Of a stretch of 64,000 bases of DNA, positions 28,663-37,512 are shown in pieces; the stretch's first letter is position 1, and each line of letters starts with the position of its first letter. The notes under the pieces are model-generated. The model searched no databases. It saw only the letters and a program-made list of their open reading frames with translations, and was not told the DNA's origin. A program made the position numbers and the translations under genes. The stretch lies in contig JAJDUF010000010.1 of the NCBI GenBank assembly GCA_022826725.1, forward strand, positions 1 to 64,000, read 5' to 3'. This DNA comes from Chloroflexota bacterium. Its GTDB lineage: Bacteria > Chloroflexota > UBA11872 > UBA12225 > JAJDUF01.

Positions 28663-31233
28663 ATGAGTGACCGCGAAGTGATGCCCGGCCTCCCCACCAG
28701 TGGCCAGATAATCGGCGCACTGGTCAAGAAACTAGGCATTAGACACATTGCACTCCCGCCTAGAACGGCCAGTCGGTATTTCTCCGCCGATCTGGATCAC
28801 CTTGTGAAGGAGTCCACCAGGGAAGAGATCCTTGGAGCCATAGCGGAGGTGCTTACCGACTACGGCTTCGCTGCGTCGCCGCAGGTAGGGGAGGACAGTC
28901 ACAGGTCAGCGCCCCGGCTGGCCTTCATGCTGCGGTGGCACGCGGATCACTGGGACCGGTTACGCTCGTTCCTGCGCCGCAGGACAATGTACGTCCTGCC
29001 GAGCAACCTACCGCAGGTCTGGGCGGCCTACGTAAGACTCGCAGTCATCGATCTGGCGCTCAGGGTAGCCGCTTGCCTGCATCTTGCCGGGGCGTCTCCG
29101 GCCGCGCTGGACTTCCTCGCTAGTACCGGCCGTTCCGCTCGAGGAGACTATCTCAACCAGAAGCGCGAGCAGGCAGGGCTCACCCTTGAGAAACTCGCCC
29201 GGAAGGTCGTCGTGCATAACCATACCGTCGACGACTGGATGTACCACGGGGCACGGCCGACCAATGACAACCTCGCGAGAATAGCCAAGGTGCTGGCTGA
29301 CAAGATTGAGGGCTCGACCACATCGGGCATCGCCCTTGAACTACGAGCCCTCTACTGGATCAGTGATGTCGCCGGTCTGCTGGCCGAGCACATAGGCGCC
29401 AACGCCGTGGACGAAGCCATCGGGCGACTGCATCGGTACGCTGCGACAACCTATCGCACCATTGAACAGCAGTTCCCTACCGAAGAACGTGCAGCGGACC
29501 TCACTGTGTTGGCCAATCTCGGCGTTGGCGCCGACCTTGCGAGTCCGCTGCTGGCAACCCTAATCGAACATGAGCCGGATGACGAATGGCGGGAGGGCCT
29601 GCGGTCCACCGGTATGGACTGGGTCCGGCGCGTTCTCGCGGTCAATTACCAGGTTTACCTGGCAGAGGTGGACGACCTCATCCAGCAGACGGCTGGGCGC
29701 CTCTTCGAGGACTGGGATGTAAGCAATCCTGAGGCCTATGCCCACTACCGGCGCGCCCAGGAACTCCAGATGCAGGGCAGACGCGGCGAAGCCTTGGTTG
29801 AGGTGGAGCAGGCCGCCCAGCTGGATCCCTTGGATCCGGCGAACCACTTTACGCTGGGGGCGGTGAAGGCCAGCATTGGCATCGGGCGTGGCAATACGTC
29901 CCTGGTTAGCGAAGGCCTAGATGCCCTATGGCTGGCAGTGACGCTGGACCCCCAGTGGATTGTCCCTTGGACCGAAATCGGTCTTACTCTGCTCCACACG
30001 GGCAGACCGGAGGAAGCAGTCACGCATCTGCGAAATGTAAAGCCGGAATGTGGGCCGCTGGACTGTCGCTACTACAGCGTGCTGGGGGCTGCATACTGGA
30101 AACTGAAGCGACTCGCCCAGGCGCTTGAGGCATTCGAGGCGGCGCTCGAACAGGACCCGGAAGACACGGCCGCGTTGGTAGCGGCTGCGGAAAGCGCTCT
30201 ATTGCTCGGCGACGGCGACAAGCACCGGCGGTACCGCCGAAGAGCTCATCATTTTGGTGCTGACGCCGAGACGGACAAACTCCTCGAACTGCTCCGGGAA
30301 TTCCGTCAAAACGATCAGGAGAACACTGACATAGCCAGCCATGACCGAAAGATCGCGGTCATGGACGCCGTAATCAGGCTCAACCCCGATGATGACGATG
30401 CCCACCTAACCAGGGGCGTGGCACATTACGCCAAGGGAAGGGACGATCTCGCAATCGCGGACGCGGATGTGGTCATGCGGTTGAATCCGGATCAGGCGGC
30501 CGCGTACATGCTACGCGGGCTTGCATTCGGGGACCGGAAAGAGTGGGGCCGGATGGTCGCCGACATGACTGAACTCATCCGGCTCAGACCTGACGACGCG
30601 AAGGCCTATTTCCACCGGGGCCTGGCGTACGGAGAACAAGACCTGTTTGACCAAGCACTGGCCGATCTGTGCGAGGCCATCCGGCTCGACCCCGCGCATG
30701 CCGAGGCCTACCGCGTCCGCGGTGACTGCCATCGGTACAAGGGAGAATACGACCAGGCGATCGCAGATTTTGACACCGCTCTACAGCTTGATCCCGAAAA
30801 TGCGGCGGCCCACTTGGGCCGTGGCGCGGCATATCGCATGAAGGGTGATGCCGACCGCGCGATCACCGATTACACCGCTACGCTGCGGCTCAGGCCCCGG
30901 GATGCGCTTGCGTTTCGGTTTCGAGGAGACGCCCACATTGCCAAAGGGAACTACGACCAAGCGATCTCAGATTGCAGCAAGGCATTGAAGCTCAGTCCCA
31001 ACGACTCAATAGCCCATTACATGCGCGGCAATGCTCACCTGTTCAGCGGAGCACTGAAGCTGGCGCGAGCTGATTTCAATGCAGCAGTTGAACTTGACCC
31101 TACCAGCAGGCGCTTCACCTTTGGCCGTGGACTGGTTCGCGAGTTGATGGGGGATGCGGAAGGCTCGGCGGCGGACTATCGACGGGCCAGAGATTTAGGG
31201 TACGACCATCGCGATCTCGAATGCGACGGATGA
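28663..31233 (+). CDS. HTH and TPR-repeat protein linked to viperin
   Basis: ATG at 28663 follows GGAGGG and lies right after the viperin stop, so the two are translationally linked (856 residues). Residues 1-140 are unrecognised. Around 160-215, GDYLNQKREQAGLTLEKLARKVVVHNHTVDDWMYHGARPTNDNLARIAKVL is an XRE-type helix-turn-helix. Residues 215-355 are helical. The C-terminal 480 residues hold about 12 tetratricopeptide repeats (AYAHYRRAQELQMQGRRGEALVEVEQAAQLDP; AYFHRGLAYGEQDLFDQALADLCEAIRLDP). It could sense infection through the TPR superhelix and regulate or scaffold viperin. No enzymatic domain is seen. Confidence 0.85.
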   Translation: MSDREVMPGLPTSGQIIGALVKKLGIRHIALPPRTASRYFSADLDHLVKESTREEILGAIAEVLTDYGFAASPQVGEDSHRSAPRLAFMLRWHADHWDRLRSFLRRRTMYVLPSNLPQVWAAYVRLAVIDLALRVAACLHLAGASPAALDFLASTGRSARGDYLNQKREQAGLTLEKLARKVVVHNHTVDDWMYHGARPTNDNLARIAKVLADKIEGSTTSGIALELRALYWISDVAGLLAEHIGANAVDEAIGRLHRYAATTYRTIEQQFPTEERAADLTVLANLGVGADLASPLLATLIEHEPDDEWREGLRSTGMDWVRRVLAVNYQVYLAEVDDLIQQTAGRLFEDWDVSNPEAYAHYRRAQELQMQGRRGEALVEVEQAAQLDPLDPANHFTLGAVKASIGIGRGNTSLVSEGLDALWLAVTLDPQWIVPWTEIGLTLLHTGRPEEAVTHLRNVKPECGPLDCRYYSVLGAAYWKLKRLAQALEAFEAALEQDPEDTAALVAAAESALLLGDGDKHRRYRRRAHHFGADAETDKLLELLREFRQNDQENTDIASHDRKIAVMDAVIRLNPDDDDAHLTRGVAHYAKGRDDLAIADADVVMRLNPDQAAAYMLRGLAFGDRKEWGRMVADMTELIRLRPDDAKAYFHRGLAYGEQDLFDQALADLCEAIRLDPAHAEAYRVRGDCHRYKGEYDQAIADFDTALQLDPENAAAHLGRGAAYRMKGDADRAITDYTATLRLRPRDALAFRFRGDAHIAKGNYDQAISDCSKALKLSPNDSIAHYMRGNAHLFSGALKLARADFNAAVELDPTSRRFTFGRGLVRELMGDAEGSAADYRRARDLGYDHRDLECDG

Positions 31234-31665
31234 GCAGACGGGAGAGCATCCATTCGTCGGGTTTTCCTACTGCCGATGCACTTGACAGTGCATTCGTCGC
31301 CCTGGGATCGTCACCAAACGGCGCTCTACACCGTGCCATCTGGAGGTCGGAGTGTTCGAGACGCTTCCAAGAACTCGGTTTCGTTCGTTTGGCTCTGCCG
31401 TCGCTTGAACGTGGTCGCGGCCGCCTGGTCATCCGGCGGGGGCTCGGTTGACTGCCCCGGGTCCGGCGGTGCGACCTCTCGACTACTGAGCGGCAACGTC
31501 AGCTTGGAGATCACCTAGCAACTCTGCCGTCTCCTCCGCTGGTGACTGTAGACCATCTGGCAAAGCTGGCTCTTGGACTGGCCTACTACCATCAAGAGCC
31601 AGCTGTCGAGTGGTTATGGCTCCCGAGACAAGCGTGGGAGGGCCTATTGGCTCCAGAGAAATACA
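31234..31665. other. Intergenic region between the HTH-TPR gene and the right att repeat
   Basis: About 430 bases. Several short frames overlap but none has a ribosome site or known motif. An integrase gene, expected near an att site, is not present. Confidence 0.35.
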
Positions 31666-31690
31666 TTCTGGATTTTGTCCAGTTTGGTAG
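31666..31690. repeat. Right 25-bp direct repeat, att site at the tRNA-Glu 3' end
   Basis: A perfect copy of 26082-26106. It overlaps the last bases of the tRNA-Glu gene including the encoded CCA, so integration at this end preserves an intact tRNA. Confidence 0.65.
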
Positions 31691-31761
31691 CGCATGCGGG
31701 ATTCGAACCCGCGATCTCCACCTTGAGAGGGTGGTGTCCTAGGCCACTAGACGAATGCGCC
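31685..31761 (-). tRNA. tRNA-Glu (anticodon CTC)
   Basis: On the minus strand the acceptor stem GGCGCAT pairs with ATGCGCT (one G-U pair). The anticodon arm is CCACC-CTCTCAA-GGTGG with anticodon CTC, and the T-arm is GCGGG-TTCGAAT-CCCGC. The D-arm contains TAGTGGCCTAGGAC. CCA is encoded. The 3' end lies inside the right 25-bp repeat. Confidence 0.95.
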
Positions 31762-31891
31762 ACGCCCCGTCGGAGCCACCTGCGCCGGGCAGTAGACCCT
31801 GCACACCGATATGGTACCATCATTAGTGCCCCTTGGCAATACCCCGCCAGTAGTCGGTTGAGAGCAGGGCAGCTTAGAGTTGAGGAGTTGC

Positions 31892-31981
31892 ATGGCATCG
31901 GTCGTCAAGAAGCGTCGCCGCAAGATCAGGCGACACAAGTTCCGCAAGCGCCTGCGGCGTATGCGGCACAAGAACAAGTAG
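31892..31981 (+). CDS. AURKAIP1/COX24-like (bS22-type) small ribosomal protein
   Basis: A 29-residue protein, starting MASVVKKRRRKIRRHKFRK and ending RRMRHKNK, follows TTGAGGAGTTGC. More than half of the residues are Lys or Arg, and the MxSVxKKRRKKxRKHKxRK pattern is that of the AURKAIP1/COX24 domain and of mycobacterial bS22, which sits in the small ribosomal subunit. It is too short for most gene finders. It is likely a housekeeping gene and suggests that the chromosome proper begins again to the right of the tRNA. Confidence 0.8.
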   Translation: MASVVKKRRRKIRRHKFRKRLRRMRHKNK

Positions 31982-32148
31982 GCATACCCTCGCGTCCCGC
32001 GTTTTCGCGCTCACCACAATAAGCGCCAGGGGTCACGCCGCGCTGGCTGTGGCCCGCTCTCATAGGGTGAGGCGCCGTTGCATGCCGCCAACGGGTTGCA
32101 TCCAGCCGGTCACCCCGTTAGCATGGGAGACGGAGGCTCCGAGCCACG

Positions 32149-32898
32149 ATGCTCAGATTGCTGTTTATCCTGGCGGCGCTCATGATGCTGGGAATGGTCT
32201 TCGGGCCAATGCGGCGTCACATCCTCCGCCGCCTCGACATCACGGCGACGATTCTGCTCATCGTGCTGCCGCTCATGGCTGCCGGGCGTCTCTTGTACAC
32301 CGTGCGGCAAGGTGGGTGGGAGGAACGCGATGACATCGCATTCGTCGTGCTCCTCGTCAGCGCACTGATCGGCTTGTGGATCGGGCTGTGGTGGCTCACG
32401 AACACGCTGGAGCGGCGGCGGCCGACCCCTGGCGGCGGGCTGCCGCTTTTCCCGGGGCGCCTGGCCCAACGGTGGCTGGGGATACCGGCAGTGCCGGCGG
32501 TGCCGGCGGCCGAAGTCGAGCGCAAGGGGCTCGGCTTGGCGCGGTTCACCGGCCGACTCTGGGGACGCAGGCGTGCCCGCCGCGGCTCTCGTCAAGGCCA
32601 GGGAAAGCCGGCCAACAGCCCGGCGGCTCAATCGGCCACCACATCGGCAGCTTCGCCGGCAGCGGCCCCGGCAACGGCCCCGGCCAGACGCGGCACCCGG
32701 ACCACGGCTAAACCACGGCAGGCGGCAGCCACAAAACGATCCACCACGAGACGCCGCGCCGCCCGGCGGCGAGCGGCATCTTCCTCGAAAATGGACGACG
32801 CGGCCATGGCCTTGGGGCGAATTGGCGGGAGTTTGTTCGGAAAGGCCGAGAAGGCGACCCGCCCCAAGCCCTCGTCATCCCGCCGGCGGCGCAAGTAG
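32149..32898 (+). CDS. Membrane protein with three TM helices and a long basic tail
   Basis: The protein has 249 residues. Hydrophobic segments lie at about 2-20 (LRLLFILAALMMLGMVFG), 31-48 (ITATILLIVLPLMAAGRLLY) and 64-84 (DIAFVVLLVSALIGLWIGLWW). From residue 110 on it becomes Ala/Pro/Arg-rich and very basic (RRAARRRAASSSK; KPSSSRRRRK), probably disordered and cytosolic, able to touch nucleic acid or the membrane surface. No known family is recognised. Confidence 0.7.
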   Translation: MLRLLFILAALMMLGMVFGPMRRHILRRLDITATILLIVLPLMAAGRLLYTVRQGGWEERDDIAFVVLLVSALIGLWIGLWWLTNTLERRRPTPGGGLPLFPGRLAQRWLGIPAVPAVPAAEVERKGLGLARFTGRLWGRRRARRGSRQGQGKPANSPAAQSATTSAASPAAAPATAPARRGTRTTAKPRQAAATKRSTTRRRAARRRAASSSKMDDAAMALGRIGGSLFGKAEKATRPKPSSSRRRRK

Positions 32899-32958
32899 GC
32901 CGCGCCGTTACGCTCCGGGCACCGTATACTGAAGCCACCAGCACCAGGAGAGCGAGTC

Positions 32959-34086
32959 ATGGCCAAGCAGTACCGCGCCGCCGTCATCGGCTTGGGGCGC
33001 ATGGGCAGCACCTTTGACGACGAGAAGAGCGCCTGGGATCGTGCGCCGCGGCCCCATGCCCACACGCCTTGCTATCGGGCTGCCGGCGTAGAGGTGGTGG
33101 CCGGCGCCGACCCGCACGAGGGGCAGCGCGAGGCGTACCGCCGGAAGTGGGGTATCGAGTCGCTCTACGCGGACTACCGCGAGATGCTGGAGCGGGAGCA
33201 ACCGGACATCCTGAGTATCTGCACGACGGCCAAGCCACGGGCGCGCATTCTGCTCGATGCCGTGGGGATCGGCGCCTCGCGCGGCCTCAAGGCGATCTGG
33301 GCCGAGAAACCGATCGCCATCTCGCTGGCCGAGGCTGATGAGATGGTTGCGGCGTGCCAGCGAGCGGGGATCGTGCTGGCCATCGGCTGTAGCCGCGCTT
33401 GGAGTCCCATGTATAACCAGATGCGCGAGTTGATTGACGAGGGGGAACTGGGTGATCTGCTGCAGGTGATCGGCTTCGGACAAGCGGGCGTCTCCCACAA
33501 CGGGAGCCATCTGCTGACCACGGTCAATCGGCTGGCCAAAGGACGCGTGCAGTGGGTATTCGGGCACATGGAGAGCGACGAGGCAGCGGCCGGAGACGTA
33601 GACCTGGAGGGGAACTGCTACCTGCACTACGACAACGGCGTGCAGGGCTTCGTGCGGATGACCGCGTGCGGAGGAGCGAACTGGGAGATCGAAGTCATCG
33701 GCACGCAGGGGGTGCTGCGTGCTATCGCCGACGCGCAGCAAGTGCAGTTTTACAAGACGGTCGCATCGAGCCTGCCGGGTCGCCGGGCGGAGCCGGCCCA
33801 GCACATCTTCCCGCTGCCGGGCGCCAGCCACAGCAGCAATACACGCACGGTGCTCGATCTCATCACGTGCATCGAGACGGGCAAGGAGCCGAATTGCAGT
33901 GGCGACGACGGGCGGCACGCGCTGGAGGTGGCGATTGCGATGCGCGAGTCGCACCGGCGCGGCGGGACGCGCGTGGCGCTGCCGCTGGCCGACCGCTCGC
34001 TGTACATGCGCTCATCCGAAACGCTGCACGGAGGCGAGCCGGCCATCGTGCGGCGGGCGCGGGCGGCCGCACAAGCGGCCGGGTGA
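32959..34086 (+). CDS. Gfo/Idh/MocA-family oxidoreductase (copy 1)
   Basis: The protein has 375 residues and starts after CAGGAGAGCGAGTC. RAAVIGLGRMGSTFDDE is the Rossmann G-x-G-x-x-G for NAD(P), and the family motif appears as IWAEKPIAISLAEADEMV (E-K-P). The C-terminal half is the alpha/beta dimer domain ending in the ESHRRGGTRVALPLADRSLYM tail shared with the other copies here. These enzymes oxidise or reduce sugars, inositols and related polyols. It precedes three substrate-binding lipoproteins on the same strand, which suggests a sugar or polyol catabolic locus. Confidence 0.88.
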   Translation: MAKQYRAAVIGLGRMGSTFDDEKSAWDRAPRPHAHTPCYRAAGVEVVAGADPHEGQREAYRRKWGIESLYADYREMLEREQPDILSICTTAKPRARILLDAVGIGASRGLKAIWAEKPIAISLAEADEMVAACQRAGIVLAIGCSRAWSPMYNQMRELIDEGELGDLLQVIGFGQAGVSHNGSHLLTTVNRLAKGRVQWVFGHMESDEAAAGDVDLEGNCYLHYDNGVQGFVRMTACGGANWEIEVIGTQGVLRAIADAQQVQFYKTVASSLPGRRAEPAQHIFPLPGASHSSNTRTVLDLITCIETGKEPNCSGDDGRHALEVAIAMRESHRRGGTRVALPLADRSLYMRSSETLHGGEPAIVRRARAAAQAAG

Positions 34087-34110
34087 CGCCACCGACCGGA
34101 GGCATGGTCG

Positions 34111-34170
34111 AGCGAAAGGAGGTCTGGAGGAGCAGAAAGGTAAGGTCGAGCAGCGTTCGCGTGCGATCCA
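34111..34170 (+). promoter_or_regulatory. Conserved 5' leader, copy 1
   Basis: CGAAAGGAGG followed by a GCGTTCGCGTGCGATCCA block lies 50-108 bases before the lipoprotein start at 34220. The same pair of blocks precedes both paralogues, so it is either a control element or a relic of gene duplication. Confidence 0.35.
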
Positions 34171-34219
34171 GCGTGTTTGGCAACAAGGGTCAACAGGGGA
34201 AGCAACTAAGGAGGAACAG

Positions 34220-35683
34220 ATGGTAGCTATGATCCGACGGAAGTACTTGGGCGGCGCAGCCGCCACACTTGGCGGGCTGCTGGCCGCGGCGTGCGGCGAG
34301 CCGACCGTGCGGTACGTGGGCCAGCCGCAAGCCGGGCCGGCCGGGCCAGCGGGGCCAGCCGGCGCGAAGGGTGAGACCGGCGCGCAGGGCGCGCAGGGCG
34401 CGCAAGGGGCCCAGGGTATTGCCGCGACGAAGCCCCCGGAGGTGCAGGTCTGGCACTGGGCCGGGCCGCAGCATCGCTTCAGCCTGGCGAACACGGCGGT
34501 GGTCGAAGACTTCAAAGCGCGCAACGAGCGGGCGGCTCTGGTCGAAATTCAGACGGCCGGCGACGGTCGCGCCCGAATGTCCAAGATCAAGTCGTTCCTG
34601 GCGGCCGATACACCGCCGAACGTCTGGACCCCCTGGCAGGTGGAAGCTGCGGACCTGTTCTCGTTGGGCGCCATCATTGATCTGGAGCAGGCCCTCCGCA
34701 CCAACGAGGATTGGGCAACGGTCAAGCCCAACATGATCCCGTTCCTGCTCAATGGAGTGCTGTGGAAAGGGCAGCACACGTTGATGCCGATGTTCCCCGA
34801 CCCTCACGGCCTAGGCTACAACACGCACATCCTGAAGGAGGCCGGGCTGGAGTTTCCGGAGGACGGCTATACCTGGGCGGACTTCATCGAGCTCGGACAG
34901 AAGGTCTATATTCCCGAAAAGCGGCGCCTGGTGGACTTCTACTACGACGGGCACCGCATGCTCTGGTGGATGGGCAGCAACGGGGGCTTCCCGATTGACG
35001 ATACCCGCACCAAACTCCAGTGGGATAGCGCGATTGCGCGCGAGACGCTGGAGTTCGCGCACGAGCATGCCAAGCGCACGCGGCTCTTCATCGCCGGCTC
35101 GGAGTTCCACGCGGATAACTCGGAGCCGTACAACCATCCGAACGTGAACTTCAACAAGGGCGGGCGCCTGTCAAACATCATCAATCCCGGCACGGTGACG
35201 CCGCCGCGCTATCCCGATATTGACCCCGGTGATGGCAGTGGCATCCGCGTGACGCACTACCCGCTCGGCCCGAGCAACACCTCGAAGACGCCGCTCACAC
35301 CAGGCAACGTGTTCGGGATGGTGGTGTTCAAGGTGCAGGACGAGGCGGCGCAACAACTCTCGGCGGACCTGGCCGCCTGGTCCGTGCGCGAGGACGTGCA
35401 GCTGTTGGTCACGAAGGCCTCGGGACATCCGCCCTCCAACCTGGCAGCCGCGCGCAACCCCGGGATCAGCGCGGCGCTCAAGAACAACCCGATCCTGAAC
35501 AAGCTCAACGAGTTGGCCGCGTACGACCAGCCGACGCCGAATCCGCCGAGCTACTTGAAGATTCTGGGCATCGTCAAGGAGCAGCTGACGAAGGTGGACA
35601 TGGGTGAAGCGACACCGGGCGATGCGCTGCAGGAGGCACAGCGCCTGACGCAGCCGTTGCTCGACGCGGACCTCAGCAAGTAA
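34220..35683 (+). CDS. ABC-type substrate-binding lipoprotein with collagen-like linker (copy 1)
   Basis: ATG at 34220 follows AAGGAGGAACAG; 487 residues. The signal MVAMIRRKYLGGAAATLGGLLAAAC has a twin-Arg and a lipobox-like end with C25. Residues 38-66 form collagen-like Gly-x-y repeats (GPAGPAGPAGAKGETGAQG), a flexible spacer from the membrane. The rest is a family-1 extracellular solute-binding fold: IKSFLAADTPPNVWTPWQVEAADLFSLGAIIDLE, MPMFPDPHGLGYNTHILKEAG, and SADLAAWSVREDVQLLV. No permease or ATPase gene is nearby. Two paralogues follow. Confidence 0.85.
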   Translation: MVAMIRRKYLGGAAATLGGLLAAACGEPTVRYVGQPQAGPAGPAGPAGAKGETGAQGAQGAQGAQGIAATKPPEVQVWHWAGPQHRFSLANTAVVEDFKARNERAALVEIQTAGDGRARMSKIKSFLAADTPPNVWTPWQVEAADLFSLGAIIDLEQALRTNEDWATVKPNMIPFLLNGVLWKGQHTLMPMFPDPHGLGYNTHILKEAGLEFPEDGYTWADFIELGQKVYIPEKRRLVDFYYDGHRMLWWMGSNGGFPIDDTRTKLQWDSAIARETLEFAHEHAKRTRLFIAGSEFHADNSEPYNHPNVNFNKGGRLSNIINPGTVTPPRYPDIDPGDGSGIRVTHYPLGPSNTSKTPLTPGNVFGMVVFKVQDEAAQQLSADLAAWSVREDVQLLVTKASGHPPSNLAAARNPGISAALKNNPILNKLNELAAYDQPTPNPPSYLKILGIVKEQLTKVDMGEATPGDALQEAQRLTQPLLDADLSK

Positions 35684-35722
35684 GGCAACATCACGACCTG
35701 CTAGGTCGTTGTGCAGAGCACC

Positions 35723-35754
35723 AAGCGCCGCCCGGCCGTGGCCGGGCGGCGCTT
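35723..35754 (+). terminator. Terminator after lipoprotein copy 1
   Basis: A 14-bp GC-rich stem (AAGCGCCGCCCGGC with GCCGGGCGGCGCTT) has a 4-base loop and is followed by CATTTATGG. The same hairpin follows both paralogues. Confidence 0.8.
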
Positions 35755-35849
35755 CATTTATGGTGGCCGGGGGACACAGCAGACCAAGGTTGCAGCTATC
35801 GCGGCCAGTCGTTATCCTTGATGGCACTACGGGCCATAGGCATGGCCCA

Positions 35850-35907
35850 GCGAAAGGAGGACCGTCAGCGTCGCGCGCAATGCCGAGGAGCATTCGCGTG
35901 CGATCCA
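35850..35907 (+). promoter_or_regulatory. Conserved 5' leader, copy 2
   Basis: GCGAAAGGAGG and ATTCGCGTGCGATCCA repeat the leader blocks of copy 1. A 25-codon frame from 35881 (MPRSIRVRSTIHPSS...) ends at TAA just before the lipoprotein ribosome site, so an encoded leader peptide is possible in this copy. Confidence 0.35.
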
Positions 35908-35966
35908 CCATCCATCCCTCATCTCTCACGACACAGGACAACACAGGAGTGAACTAAGGAGGACCT

Positions 35967-37424
35967 ATGGTAGCTGTGATCCGACGGAAGTATTTGGGTG
36001 GCGCGGCCGCCGTGCTCGGTGGGATGGTAGCCGCGGCGTGCGGCGAGCCGACCGTGCGCTACGTGGGCCAGCCGCAAGCCGGGCCAGCCGGGCCAGCCGG
36101 GCCAGCCGGCGCGAAGGGTGAGACCGGCGCGCAGGGCGCTGCCGGCGCACAGGGCGCACAGGGCGCTGCCGCCAAGGCACCGCCGAATATCACCTTCTGG
36201 CATCGCATTGCGCCACCGCACCGCTTTGGCTTGGCCGATCAGGTGGTGGTGAAGCACTTCAAAGAGAACCACCCCCGTGGCGCGTTTGTAGAGATCCCCA
36301 CCGAGAACTCCGGTGGGGCCGGCATGGACAAGATCAAGAGTTTCTTGGCGGCCGATACGCCGCCGAACGTCTGGACGCCCTGGCAGGTGGAGGCCGCCGA
36401 CCTCTTCGCGCTGGGCGCCACCGTGGACCTCAACGCCGCCCTGCGGACGAACTCGGACTGGGCCAAGACCAAGGGCGAGATGATCGAGTTCCTGATCAAC
36501 GGAGTGCAGTGGAAGGGGCAGCAAATCCTGATGCCGATGTTCCCCGACCCGCACGGCCTGGGCTTCAACACGGCCATCTTGAAGGAGGAAGGGGTGGACT
36601 TCCCGGAGGAAGGCTACACCTGGGATGACTTCGACGAGATCGGCAAGGCCACGGTCCAGCGCGATGCGGAAGGCGTCACCCGCGCGCTGTGGAGCATGCG
36701 CTACAGCTTATACTGGACCGTGATCGTCCTGGGGCCGATGAACGGAGCGTTCCCGCGCGACCCGACCCATACGACGTGGAAAGTTGACACCCCCGGCATG
36801 CTGGAGGCGCTGGAGTACGTGTACAAGCACCACCGGGAGTTGGGCTACGCGCAGACGGACATCGGGAAGGACGGGAAGTACTACTTCAACAACAAGGCGA
36901 AGGTGACAGAAGTCATCAACCCTGGGACCGTGACGCCGCCGCGCTATCCCGACGTGGACCCCGGTGATGGCAGTGTCATTCGAGTGACGCACTACCCGCA
37001 CGGGCCGGCGAACACGAATAAGCAGATCACGACGCCGGGCAACTGCTTCGGTTGCGTGGTGTTCAAGGTCCGCGATCAGGATGCCCAAGAGGTGTCCGCC
37101 GACCTAGCGGCGTGGTCGGTGCGCGAGGACGTGCAGCTGCTGGTCTCGGAAGCCTCCGGACACCCGCCGTCCAATCTAGCGGCCGCGCGCAATCCGGGGA
37201 TCAACAAGGCTTTGCGGGACAACCCCATTCTCCAGCAGCTCAACCACCTGGCGCAGTACGACGTGCCCACGCCGGCTGCACCAAGCATGGCCAAGATGTT
37301 GTTCGAGATCGGGGGCGAGATCTTCAAGCGCCTGGAGAACGGCGAGATCACCCCGAAGGCGGCCCTGGAGGAGTCTCAGCGGCTCACGGCACCGCTGTAC
37401 GAAGAGGACCTCGCGAGGGGCTAG
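35967..37424 (+). CDS. ABC-type substrate-binding lipoprotein with collagen-like linker (copy 2)
   Basis: The protein has 485 residues, with the same RRKYLGG signal, C25 lipobox and Gly-x-y linker (residues 38-68) as copy 1. The binding domain is closer to copy 3 (MPMFPDPHGLGFNTAILKEEG, YTWDDFDEIGKATVQRD, YVYKHHRELGYAQTDIG) than to copy 1, which has a shorter middle. It probably binds a related but different sugar or glycan. It has its own leader and terminator, so it is expressed as a single gene. Confidence 0.85.
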   Translation: MVAVIRRKYLGGAAAVLGGMVAAACGEPTVRYVGQPQAGPAGPAGPAGAKGETGAQGAAGAQGAQGAAAKAPPNITFWHRIAPPHRFGLADQVVVKHFKENHPRGAFVEIPTENSGGAGMDKIKSFLAADTPPNVWTPWQVEAADLFALGATVDLNAALRTNSDWAKTKGEMIEFLINGVQWKGQQILMPMFPDPHGLGFNTAILKEEGVDFPEEGYTWDDFDEIGKATVQRDAEGVTRALWSMRYSLYWTVIVLGPMNGAFPRDPTHTTWKVDTPGMLEALEYVYKHHRELGYAQTDIGKDGKYYFNNKAKVTEVINPGTVTPPRYPDVDPGDGSVIRVTHYPHGPANTNKQITTPGNCFGCVVFKVRDQDAQEVSADLAAWSVREDVQLLVSEASGHPPSNLAAARNPGINKALRDNPILQQLNHLAQYDVPTPAAPSMAKMLFEIGGEIFKRLENGEITPKAALEESQRLTAPLYEEDLARG

Positions 37425-37480
37425 ACCCAACCGGCAATACGCCCACGACCTTGCGGGTCGTTGTGCAGAGCACCAACACC

Positions 37481-37512
37481 AAGCGCCGCCCGGCCATAGC
37501 CGGGCGGCGCTT
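37481..37512 (+). terminator. Terminator after lipoprotein copy 2
   Basis: The same 14-bp stem as at 35723 with loop CATA, followed by TGCTTGTCC. Confidence 0.8.

Noticed and set aside
26107-31665. Integrase gene within the tRNA-flanked interval
   Set aside because: All frames were read; none shows tyrosine-recombinase (R-H-R-Y) or serine-recombinase motifs.
31809-31822. ATGGTACCAT palindrome upstream of the bS22-like gene
   Set aside because: A 10-bp palindrome alone is expected by chance in this length of DNA and no second copy supports a regulatory role.
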